Of a DNA stretch of 47,599 bases, positions 15,774 through 23,428 are shown one piece after another. Source of the stretch: Sphingopyxis sp. (GTDB lineage: Bacteria; Pseudomonadota; Alphaproteobacteria; Sphingomonadales; Sphingomonadaceae); assembly GCA_017745175.1 (NCBI GenBank), contig JAGHZY010000032.1, positions 1 through 47,599 of the forward strand. Direction: 5' to 3'. Both the position numbers and the translations under genes were made by a program. The stretch's first letter is position 1, and each line of letters opens with the position of its first letter. The notes beneath the pieces were generated by a model that saw only the letters and a program-made list of their open reading frames with translations, did no database searches and was not told where the DNA came from.

Positions 15774-18119
15774 ATGCGGGAATGGGAAACAGGGCGCCGG
15801 AAGACGGCGTACGATCCGGCAAGTCGCCCGGGCAGGCGCGAGATTTTCGGCGATCCGAAGCGGTATTTTGCCACATTGCTCGCTTCGATATGCCTGTGGC
15901 CGTTCGTCGCCGCGGGCGCGCAGGATCGGCCGCCTTCCGGGCCGTCGATGCCACCCCGTTCCGAGGGCGAAACCATCACGGCGGGCGATGATCAGGAGAT
16001 TGTCGTCACCGCGCGATATGGCGAGGCGCTCGTCGAACCCGAAACCGAACTCGACGAGCCGCAGATCGAGGCATATGGCGCCTATTCGATCGGCGAGCTG
16101 GTACGCCGCATTGCGCCGCTGACCGGGCGGCCGGACGAACGGCCCATCATCCTTGTCAACGGCGAACGCGTCGATTCGATTCAGGATCTCGCGAGCTTCC
16201 CGCCGGCGGCGCTTCAGCGCCTCGCTATCCTGCCCCCCGAAGCCGCCGGGCGATACGGCTATGCGGGAAACCAGCGCGTCGTGAACCTCGTTCTCAAAAG
16301 GCATTTTGTGTCGTGGGAGACGCAGGCCAGCGCGAAGGCGCCGACCGCGGGCGGGCGAATCGGTGGTGCCGGATCGGCGGGGCGTTTCGTGATCGACGGC
16401 AAGGCGCGGTGGAACGCGCAGGTTCAGCTTTCGGGCGAGAGCGCGCTATTCAGAAGTTCGCGTGCGCCGTCGGCACCGCAGGTCGATGATTCCGACGACT
16501 TTCTGTCGCTGCTTCCAGCGACGAAGCAGCTGTCGATATCCATGGGCCTTACGCGGCCGATCGGACGCTTCACCGGCTCGGTGAATGTCAACGCCGCAGC
16601 GAGCGGCAGCCGGCAATGGCTGGGCCTCGCGCCGGCCGATCCCGGCCTGGTGGCCGAGTCCGCCCTGCTCGGCAGGCAAAATTCGCAAAATCTCGGCCTT
16701 TCGGCCACGCTATCGGGCCCTCTCGCGGGCGGGCGCGCCATCTTCACCGCCAACTATGCGCTCGGCTGGGCAGAAGGACGTATCGACCAGCGCGACGATC
16801 CGTCGCCCGAGGGATTTCGTACCAGCGGCAACCGGTCGGTGAGCAAAAGCCTGAACACGCGGCTGACCTTCAACAGGTCGATCGCCAACCTGGCGGCCGG
16901 ACCGTTGACGGCGACCCTGACGGCCGGAATGAACCGCAATCGCACGACCAATCGGTTCGAGGACGGCTTGATCGGTGGCGACCGCATCGACAGGGTGGGA
17001 CATGACCGGTTCGACGGCCGGCTGTCGTTCGCGGTGCCCGTCGCCAGCCGAAATGGAAACACGGACTCGCTGCTCGGCGACCTCGCGCTCGACTTTGCGG
17101 GCGGGCTGACCTTCGGTTCACGCGAGGCGTCGCGTCCGCGGTTCGAGCTGGGAGCGAACTGGAGTCCCGTTCCCGCGCTCCGGGTCAATGGATCGGTCAG
17201 CTTTGCCAAACTCGCGCCATCGATCGAGCAATTGACGGCTCCTTATTTCGAGGAGGTGCGACGCGTGTACGATTTCGCCAGACAGGAAATCGCGGAACCG
17301 GTCTGGGTGACCGGCGGCAACCCCGATCTGGGATCGGGCCGACGTCGCACCTGGTCGCTGGGCACCACTTTGCGTCCCTTTGATCCCCGGCTGCTCTCGC
17401 TTTCGGTTGAATATCGCAAGCAGCAATCGACCGGTGGCGCGAGCGGCTTTCCCGGCTTCACGCTGGCGGTCGAGGCAGCCTTTCCCGACCGGTTCGACCG
17501 CGATGCGTCGGGACGCCTGATCCGCGTGGACGCCCGGCCGATCCGGATCGTGCGCGATACGACCGAGCGGCTGGACAACAGCCTGACGCTGATGCTGGCG
17601 CCGGGGCGGAAGGGGGAGGGCGCCCCGGCCGTGCTTTCGGCCAATCCCTGGCAATTCACCCTGTCCGTCAATCACAGCTGGCTGCTGCGCAGCGAGCTGC
17701 TGACCGCTCCCGATGCCCCGGTAATCGACCGCCTGCACGGCGATACCGCGCAGTCGCGGCACAATCTCGGTTTTCAGCTGGTCGCCGGCAAGGCGGGGAT
17801 GGGGATGACGCTCGACGGCAACTGGCAGAGCGGGTTCCGGCTCCGCGACCCCGATGCATCCGGCGGCGCACGGGAATATCGCCACAAGCCGGTGACGATC
17901 ATCAACCTCCGCCTCTTCGCGGAGCCCGGGCGCCTGTTGCGAACGGCCGAAAAGTCGGCATGGCTCTCGGACCTCAGCGTCTCGGTCGATATCCAGAATC
18001 TCTTCAATACCTATCGGCATGTCCTGCTCGGCGACGGGAGCGTGCCTGCGGGTTATGAACGTTTTGAAGTCGATCCGCTCGGACGCACGGTCCAGCTCTC
18101 GGTGCGCAAGCGCTTCTAG
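15774..18119 (+). CDS. TonB-dependent receptor-like outer-membrane protein
   Basis: A 781-residue predicted outer-membrane protein. After a long, basic N-region comes a signal-like hydrophobic stretch (about 31-48, FATLLASICLWPFVAAGAQ), a TonB-box-like EIVVTARYGEALVEPE, a short plug-like domain (about 95-180: ILVNGERVDSIQDLASFPPA, ILPPEAAGRYGYAGNQRVVNLVLKR) and a beta-barrel ending QLSVRKRF with C-terminal Phe. The N-region before the hydrophobic core is unusually long, so the true start may be internal. The plug is compact, as in the sphingomonad receptors that resemble secretion or ushering proteins. The stop codon overlaps the stop of the convergent Lrp-type gene. Confidence 0.82.
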   Translation: MREWETGRRKTAYDPASRPGRREIFGDPKRYFATLLASICLWPFVAAGAQDRPPSGPSMPPRSEGETITAGDDQEIVVTARYGEALVEPETELDEPQIEAYGAYSIGELVRRIAPLTGRPDERPIILVNGERVDSIQDLASFPPAALQRLAILPPEAAGRYGYAGNQRVVNLVLKRHFVSWETQASAKAPTAGGRIGGAGSAGRFVIDGKARWNAQVQLSGESALFRSSRAPSAPQVDDSDDFLSLLPATKQLSISMGLTRPIGRFTGSVNVNAAASGSRQWLGLAPADPGLVAESALLGRQNSQNLGLSATLSGPLAGGRAIFTANYALGWAEGRIDQRDDPSPEGFRTSGNRSVSKSLNTRLTFNRSIANLAAGPLTATLTAGMNRNRTTNRFEDGLIGGDRIDRVGHDRFDGRLSFAVPVASRNGNTDSLLGDLALDFAGGLTFGSREASRPRFELGANWSPVPALRVNGSVSFAKLAPSIEQLTAPYFEEVRRVYDFARQEIAEPVWVTGGNPDLGSGRRRTWSLGTTLRPFDPRLLSLSVEYRKQQSTGGASGFPGFTLAVEAAFPDRFDRDASGRLIRVDARPIRIVRDTTERLDNSLTLMLAPGRKGEGAPAVLSANPWQFTLSVNHSWLLRSELLTAPDAPVIDRLHGDTAQSRHNLGFQLVAGKAGMGMTLDGNWQSGFRLRDPDASGGAREYRHKPVTIINLRLFAEPGRLLRTAEKSAWLSDLSVSVDIQNLFNTYRHVLLGDGSVPAGYERFEVDPLGRTVQLSVRKRF

Positions 18120-18592
18120 CGCGCGCTGCGCGCCTCGGTCGTCCGCGCCCATTCGGCAAGCGGGCCGTGCCGTTTGATCGTCTTCAGGCATACGACGGTT
18201 TTCAGCCGCTGGACGCCGGGCAGCTTCGACAGGTTGTGGCGGAGCAACTCGTCGAGATGGTCGGCCGATCGCGCGAATATCTTGAGCAGATAGTCGCTCT
18301 CGCCCGCGGTGGTGTGGCATTCGACGACCGCCGGATGCGCGAGTACCGCGGCCTCGAATTCGATATGCGCGTCGAAACGGATCTGCACCTCGACGAAGCT
18401 CTGCACCGCGAGGCCGATCGCGATCGGGTCGAGCCGTGCGGCATAGCCCTCGATCACGCCGCTTTCCTCGAGATTTTTCACGCGCGACCAGCAGGGCGAT
18501 TTGGAGAGGCCCACCTGTTCGCCGAGGTCGGCATAGGATTGCCGGCCGTCGTGTTCGAGTTCGGCGACGATCTTCCAGTCGAGCTTGTCCAT
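18116..18592 (-). CDS. Lrp/AsnC-family regulator, probable controller of the tryptophan operon
   Basis: A 158-residue feast/famine regulator. The N-terminal helix-turn-helix (MDKLDWKIVAELEHDGRQSY, then ADLGEQVGLSKSPCWSRVKNL) is followed by a RAM ligand-binding domain (about 65-145, with AVVECHTTAGESDYLLKIFA). The frame is open further upstream, but the ATG at 18592 has GAGGA before it and matches the family start. It is divergent from the aromatic amino acid catabolic operon starting at 18780, as KynR-type Lrp regulators are from kyn operons in other proteobacteria. It therefore likely activates that operon in response to tryptophan or a kynurenine. Its last codons overlap the receptor gene on the other strand by 4 bases. 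Confidence 0.92.
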   Translation of the reverse strand: MDKLDWKIVAELEHDGRQSYADLGEQVGLSKSPCWSRVKNLEESGVIEGYAARLDPIAIGLAVQSFVEVQIRFDAHIEFEAAVLAHPAVVECHTTAGESDYLLKIFARSADHLDELLRHNLSKLPGVQRLKTVVCLKTIKRHGPLAEWARTTEARSAR

Positions 18593-18611
18593 CCGTTCCG
18601 TCCTCAGATGA

Positions 18612-18627
18612 TCATTTGCGATAATGA
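18612..18627. promoter_or_regulatory. Candidate Lrp-type operator
   Basis: TCATT-N6-AATGA is an inverted repeat with 5-bp arms, 20 bases upstream of the regulator's start and in the 187-base gap shared with the catabolic operon. Length and AT-rich arms fit Lrp/AsnC sites. Other near-palindromes such as the GGAGG...CCTCC region at 18643-18663 lie nearby, so the exact site is uncertain. Confidence 0.4.
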
Positions 18628-18779
18628 AGTGTTTTGACGATCGGAGGGGGAATATTTTCCTCCATAATGTCATCTTAGCAGAACGAATGAAGATTTTCGA
18701 CCCATTGCCGGGCCCAAATCCGCACAATGTTCGCGTGCGTCCGCGCTAGTCTTGCCGCCGAAGGTTTGGAGAGAGACCG

Positions 18780-19646
18780 ATGGCCGCGACACATATTTTC
18801 GACGCACCGCCCGAAGGTGTCGCGGCCGATTGGACGATGCCGCAAAACTGGCGCGCCTTCACCGCCGAGCAGCATGCGACCTGGCAGACCTTGTTCGATC
18901 AGCAGTCGGCGGCGCTCGGCGGCTATGCCTGCCGGTCGTTCCTCGATGGCCTTGATATGCTCCGCCAGCTGAAACCCGGCGTTCCCGATTTCGCCGAACT
19001 CAACGCGCTGTTGAAGCCCGCATCGGGGTGGGAAGTCGTCGCAGTGCCGGGGTGGATCCCGAACGAACCCTTTTTCGAGCATCTGGCGAACAAGCGCTTC
19101 CCCGCTGCCAATTTCCTCCGGCCGCCCGAGCAGATCGCGTACAGCGAAGAACCCGATATGTTTCACGATATTTTCGGCCATATCCCGATGCTGACCGATC
19201 CGGCCTTTTCGGATTTCCTCGTCGCCTATGGTCAGGCAGGGCTGCGCGCGGAGACGCTCGGCGCTTCGGATTTCCTCGGGCGGCTGTGGCTTTACACGGT
19301 CGAATTCGGGCTGGTCGTCGAGGATGGCGAGCTCCGTGCGTTCGGCGGCGGGCTGATGTCGAGCCTTGCCGAAACGCTCTCGGCGCTCACCGCGCCCGAA
19401 CCCCGGCGCATCTGGCTCGATATCGAACGGGTGATGCGGACCGGATATCATTTCGACCGGCTGCAGCAGACCTATTTCGTCGTTGCAGGGTTCGGGGAGC
19501 TGTTGCGCGCGACCGAGGAAACCGATTTCGCGAGCATCTACCGCAGAATTGCGGACGAGCCCGCGCTCGAGCCCGGGGATGCCTGTCCGGGCGATGTCGC
19601 TTATGATGGACGCCTGCCGGCCGGTCCGGCAGCGGGAGAGGCATGA
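18780..19646 (+). CDS. Aromatic amino acid hydroxylase, possibly tryptophan 5-hydroxylase (PhhA family)
   Basis: A 288-residue, pterin-dependent, non-heme iron monooxygenase of the phenylalanine hydroxylase family. Iron ligands are His129 and His134 (EEPDMFHDIFGHIP) and Glu175 (YTVEFGL). In phenylalanine hydroxylases the residues before FTVEFGL are Tyr-Trp (Tyr325-Trp326 in the human enzyme); here they are Trp170-Leu171. Trp326 is a known specificity residue (Phe in tryptophan hydroxylases), so Leu should open the pocket for an indole. It leads an operon of tryptophan/kynurenine enzymes, ending in an ATGA overlap with tryptophan dioxygenase. The family is certain; tryptophan as substrate, giving 5-hydroxytryptophan, is inference. 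No pterin dehydratase (phhB) is in the window. Confidence 0.9.
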   Translation: MAATHIFDAPPEGVAADWTMPQNWRAFTAEQHATWQTLFDQQSAALGGYACRSFLDGLDMLRQLKPGVPDFAELNALLKPASGWEVVAVPGWIPNEPFFEHLANKRFPAANFLRPPEQIAYSEEPDMFHDIFGHIPMLTDPAFSDFLVAYGQAGLRAETLGASDFLGRLWLYTVEFGLVVEDGELRAFGGGLMSSLAETLSALTAPEPRRIWLDIERVMRTGYHFDRLQQTYFVVAGFGELLRATEETDFASIYRRIADEPALEPGDACPGDVAYDGRLPAGPAAGEA

Positions 19647-20554
19647 TCATGATCAGGCAGACGCGCGATGGCGCGACCGATATTTTCGAGACCGAGATCG
19701 ACGGCGAGACGATCCAGTGGGACAATGGCCTGACCTATGCGCGCCACCTGCAGACCGCGCAGCTCCTGTCGGCGCAGGTGCCGGTGTCGGACAAGCCCGA
19801 CGAGATGCTGTTCATCATCATGCACCAGACGATGGAGCTGTGGCTGAAGCTGGTGCTGCACGAGGGGCGGCTGGTTTACGACGCGATCAGAGCCGACCGG
19901 CTCGAGATCGCGGGCAAGGGGCTCGACCGGATCGCGACGATCCAGCGGCACATGATCCATAGCTGGGAAGTGCTCGCGACGCTGACCCCGTATGATTTCC
20001 TGACCTTCCGCGGCTTCCTGCGCCGCGCGTCGGGGTTCCAGTCGCAGCAATATCGCGAGCTCGAATATCTGCTCGGCAACAAGCGCGCGGATATGATGAT
20101 CGTCCACAAGGACGATCGCGAAGCGACCGCGCGGCTGCTGGCGACGTTCGAGGCGCCGTCGCTCTACGATGAGTTGCTGAAGCTCCTCGCGCGGCGCGGC
20201 TTCGACATTCCGGCGGGTCATCTGGAGCGCGACTGGACGAAACCCTATGAGGCGTCCGAAGCGGTCGAGAAGGCGTGGCTTGCGATCTACACCGATCCCG
20301 AGCGGCATTGGGATCTCTACACGCTCGCCGAGAAGATCACCGCGCTCGAATATTATTTCCAGGAATGGCGTTTCAAGCACATGAAGACCGTCGCGCGCGT
20401 GATCGGGCACAAACCGGGGACCGGCGGGTCGTCGGGGGTCAATTATCTCGTCAAGGCGCTGAGCCTCAGCTTCTTTCCCGAACTCTGGTCGATGCGGACC
20501 GGGATGGTCGCGCCGCGCGAGGGCGGGGACTATGCCGGAGGGAGGGGGGCATGA
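19643..20554 (+). CDS. kynA: Tryptophan 2,3-dioxygenase
   Basis: A 303-residue heme dioxygenase that opens the indole ring of tryptophan to N-formylkynurenine. Conserved features: FIIMHQTMELWLKL (active-site His61), TFRGFLRRASGFQSQQYREL (substrate-carboxylate Arg123), the heme-proximal region WRFKHMKTVARVIG, and the substrate loop GTGGSSGVNYL. The first ATG overlaps the hydroxylase stop; a second in-frame ATG at 19649 has better spacing from GGGAGAG, so the first two residues may not be made. It is coupled at its 3' end to kynB. In this operon it may work on 5-hydroxytryptophan rather than, or in addition to, tryptophan. Confidence 0.95.
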   Translation: MIMIRQTRDGATDIFETEIDGETIQWDNGLTYARHLQTAQLLSAQVPVSDKPDEMLFIIMHQTMELWLKLVLHEGRLVYDAIRADRLEIAGKGLDRIATIQRHMIHSWEVLATLTPYDFLTFRGFLRRASGFQSQQYRELEYLLGNKRADMMIVHKDDREATARLLATFEAPSLYDELLKLLARRGFDIPAGHLERDWTKPYEASEAVEKAWLAIYTDPERHWDLYTLAEKITALEYYFQEWRFKHMKTVARVIGHKPGTGGSSGVNYLVKALSLSFFPELWSMRTGMVAPREGGDYAGGRGA

Positions 20555-21180
20555 GCCGGATCCGGGACATTTCGCAGCCGCTGCACGCCGCGGTGCCGGT
20601 GTGGCCGGGCGAGCCCGCATTCGCGCTGCACAGCCATGCGGTGATCGGCGACGGCTGCCCGGTCAATGTCGGGGGCATGTTCACGCCGCTGCACGCGGGC
20701 ACCCACGGCGATGCGCCGCTGCATTATGCCAATGACGGCGCGTCGTCGGCCGACTGCGACCTTGATGCCTATATCGGGCCGTGCGTGCTGCTCGATGTTC
20801 GCCATGCGCGCGGCCGGGTCGAGATTGCCGATGTCGACTGGGATGCGATTGCGGGTGCCGAGCGCGTGCTGCTGCGGACCTATGGGCAATTCCCGCACGA
20901 TCAATGGGACAGCGATTTCACCGCGATCGCGAGTGACGTGATCGCACGGCTTGGGTCCATGGGCGTGCGGCTGATCGGCACCGACGCGGCGTCGCTCGAC
21001 CCCGAACAGTCGAAGACGCTCGATGCGCATCAGGCGGTGAAGGCGGCCGATATGCGGATACTGGAAGGGCTGGTGCTCGATGACGTGCCGCCCGGCCGGT
21101 ACGAGCTAATCGCTTTGCCGCTCCGCATCGTCGGCGCCGATGCCAGCCCGGTGCGCGCCATCCTGAGGGAAATCGCATGA
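20551..21180 (+). CDS. kynB: Kynurenine formamidase (cyclase family)
   Basis: A 209-residue metal-dependent hydrolase of the bacterial KynB/cyclase type that removes formate from N-formylkynurenine. The zinc-site motif HAGTHGDAPLHY (His48, His52, Asp54, His58) is intact, and the C-terminal part has IGTDAASLDPEQS and RILEGLVLDDVPPGRYELIALPLRI with the conserved Glu. The gene starts within the dioxygenase stop (ATGA) and ends overlapping kynU. Order kynA-kynB-kynU is that of classical bacterial kyn operons. Confidence 0.95.
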   Translation: MSRIRDISQPLHAAVPVWPGEPAFALHSHAVIGDGCPVNVGGMFTPLHAGTHGDAPLHYANDGASSADCDLDAYIGPCVLLDVRHARGRVEIADVDWDAIAGAERVLLRTYGQFPHDQWDSDFTAIASDVIARLGSMGVRLIGTDAASLDPEQSKTLDAHQAVKAADMRILEGLVLDDVPPGRYELIALPLRIVGADASPVRAILREIA

Positions 21181-22418
21181 CCGATACGATGCTTGCCACC
21201 GATGTGTCGGCGCTCGATGCCGCCGATCCGCTGGCGCCTTTTCGCGATCGTTTCCAGCTCCGCGAAGGCCTCATCTACCTCGACGGCAATTCGCTCGGCG
21301 CCTTGCCCAAAGCGACGGGCGACCGGCTCGCCAAGGTTGTCGGTGGCGAGTGGGGCGAGGGGCTGATCACCTCGTGGCTCGCCGCCGGATGGTCGACCGC
21401 GCCGCGGCGGATCGGCGACAAGATCGGGCGGCTGATCGGCGCGAACCCCGGCGAGATCGTCGCGACCGATTCGACGTCTGTAAATATCTTCAAGGCGTTG
21501 ACGGCTGCTCTTTCGTTGCGGCGTGAGCGGACGGTGATCCTGTCGGAAGCGACGAACTTCCCGACCGACGTCTATATGATGCAGGGGATCGAGGCGTTTT
21601 CGGGCGGGCGCGTCAAGGCGGTCACCGTCGCGCCCGACGATGTCGTCGACGCGCTGAACGAGGATGTCGCGGTGCTGCTGCTGACGCAGGTCCACTACAA
21701 GTCGGGCCGCGTGCGCGACATGGCGGCGATCACGCGCGCCGCGCACGACGCCGGCGCGCTCGTCGTCTGGGATCTGAGCCACAGCGCGGGCGCGATCCCG
21801 GTCGACCTCAATGGCGCGAACGCCGATTTTGCGATCGGGTGCGGATACAAGTTCCTCAACGGCGGCCCCGGCGCGCCCGCCTATCTGTTCGCGGCGGCGC
21901 GGCACCATGCCGCCACGCCGGTGCTGTCGGGCTGGTTCGGCCATGCGCGGCCCTTCGCGTTCGAGGAGGATTATGACCCCGCCGCGGGGATCGAGCGCTT
22001 CCAGTGCGGCACGCCGCCGGTCCTCGGCCTGTCGGCGCTCGAGGTCGGTGTCGACCTGGTCCTCGAAGCCGACATGGCCGAAATCCGCCGCAAGTCGCTC
22101 GCGCTCGGCGACCTGTTCATCGAGCGGATGCAGCCTTTGTGCGAGACCTATGGCTTCGAACTGGCGAGCGTGAAGGAGCATGCGGCGCGCGGCAGCCAGG
22201 TCGCCTATGCGCACCCGCAGGGTTACCAGATCGTCCAGGCGCTCAAGGAATTTGACGTCATCGCCGATTTTCGCGCGCCCGACATATTACGCTTCGGACT
22301 GACCCCGCTGTACGTGCGCTACCGCGACATCGTCGACACGGTCGCGCGGCTGGAAAAGGTCTGCGCGACGCGCGCGTGGGACAAGCCGCAATATCATCAG
22401 CGGGCAGCGGTGACATGA
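21177..22418 (+). CDS. kynU: Kynureninase
   Basis: A 413-residue PLP enzyme, fold type I, that splits kynurenine into anthranilate and alanine. Motifs: YLDGNSLGALP near the N-terminus, phosphate-binding DSTSVNIFK, the Asp of VVWDLSHSAGA, and the PLP lysine Lys225 in GCGYKFLNGGPGAP, followed by FQCGTPPVLGLSALEVG. It overlaps kynB at its start and the nitrilase-like gene at its end by 4 bases each. With a hydroxylated substrate it would release 5-hydroxyanthranilate. No kynurenine 3-monooxygenase, 3-hydroxyanthranilate dioxygenase or anthranilate dioxygenase gene follows. Confidence 0.96.
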   Translation: MTDTMLATDVSALDAADPLAPFRDRFQLREGLIYLDGNSLGALPKATGDRLAKVVGGEWGEGLITSWLAAGWSTAPRRIGDKIGRLIGANPGEIVATDSTSVNIFKALTAALSLRRERTVILSEATNFPTDVYMMQGIEAFSGGRVKAVTVAPDDVVDALNEDVAVLLLTQVHYKSGRVRDMAAITRAAHDAGALVVWDLSHSAGAIPVDLNGANADFAIGCGYKFLNGGPGAPAYLFAAARHHAATPVLSGWFGHARPFAFEEDYDPAAGIERFQCGTPPVLGLSALEVGVDLVLEADMAEIRRKSLALGDLFIERMQPLCETYGFELASVKEHAARGSQVAYAHPQGYQIVQALKEFDVIADFRAPDILRFGLTPLYVRYRDIVDTVARLEKVCATRAWDKPQYHQRAAVT

Positions 22419-23428
22419 GCGACGTGTCGGCACCCTTTCTGCCCAAATCGCGCGTTGCCGCGGTGCAGGCCGCGCCGGTCTTCCTCGATACGGCGCGCAC
22501 GGTCGACAAGGCGTGTGCGCTGATCGCCGAGGCGGCGGGCAACGGTGCACGGCTCGTCGCCTTTCCCGAGGTGTTCGTGTCGGCCTATCCCTACTGGAAC
22601 TGGCTGATGACGCCGATCGAGGGGGCCGAATGGCACGAGCGCCTCTATCGCGCGTCGCTCCTGATCGACGGGCCCGAGGTTGCCGCGCTGTGCAATGCCG
22701 CGCGCGACCATGGCTGCACCGTCGTCATCGGGATCAACGAGCGCGATCCGGTCAGCGTCGGCACGCTCTACAACACCAACCTCATCATCGGCGCCGACGG
22801 CAGCCTGCTCGGGCGGCATCGCAAGCTGGTGCCGACGTGGGCCGAAAAGCTGACGTGGGCGGGTGGCGACGGCAGCTCGATCCGCATCCATGACACGCCG
22901 GTCGGGCCGCTCGGGACGCTCGCGTGCGGCGAGAATACCAACACGCTCGCGCGCTTCGCCTTGCTGTCGCAGGGCGAGCTGGTCCATGTCGCCAATTATA
23001 TCGCACTGCCCGTCGCGCCCGCGTCGTACAATATGGCCGAAGCGATCAGGATCCGCGCCACCGCGCACAGCTTCGAGGGCAAGGTGTTCACGATCGTCGC
23101 CTGCTCGGCGGTGAGCGAGGAGATCATTGCGGCGATGTCGGCGGACCGGCCAGCAAACCGCGACCTGCTGTCGCGCCCGAACAGTGCCTTTTCGGGCGTG
23201 ATCGATCCGCACGGCAATCCGGTCGGCGAAACGCTGATCGACGACGAGGGCATCGTCTATGCCGACATCGACCTTGGCGAGTGCATCCGGCCCAAGCTGA
23301 TGCACGACATCATCGGCGGCTATAATCGCTTCGACATCTTCAACCTGACGGTCGACCGGACTCCCCGCGCGTCGGCGCTGTTCGTCGACGAGCCGTCGCC
23401 CGTCGGCCCAGACGAGGAGACGTCATGA
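22415..23428 (+). CDS. Nitrilase-superfamily C-N hydrolase, candidate maleamate/maleamylpyruvate amidase
   Basis: A 337-residue carbon-nitrogen hydrolase with the catalytic triad Glu52 (FPEVFVSAYPYW), Lys137 (GRHRKLVPTW) and Cys171 (LACGENTNTLARF). By sequence it falls among nitrilases of branch 1, many of which are annotated as aliphatic or aryl nitrilases, and some of which act as amidases. No nitrile arises in the surrounding pathway. If the next gene's dioxygenase cleaves an ortho-amino ring, a terminal carboxamide is formed, and this enzyme could hydrolyse it to the acid and ammonia. A role on indole-3-acetonitrile is an alternative. Translation is coupled to kynU and to the dioxygenase by ATGA overlaps. 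Confidence 0.88.
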   Translation: MSDVSAPFLPKSRVAAVQAAPVFLDTARTVDKACALIAEAAGNGARLVAFPEVFVSAYPYWNWLMTPIEGAEWHERLYRASLLIDGPEVAALCNAARDHGCTVVIGINERDPVSVGTLYNTNLIIGADGSLLGRHRKLVPTWAEKLTWAGGDGSSIRIHDTPVGPLGTLACGENTNTLARFALLSQGELVHVANYIALPVAPASYNMAEAIRIRATAHSFEGKVFTIVACSAVSEEIIAAMSADRPANRDLLSRPNSAFSGVIDPHGNPVGETLIDDEGIVYADIDLGECIRPKLMHDIIGGYNRFDIFNLTVDRTPRASALFVDEPSPVGPDEETS

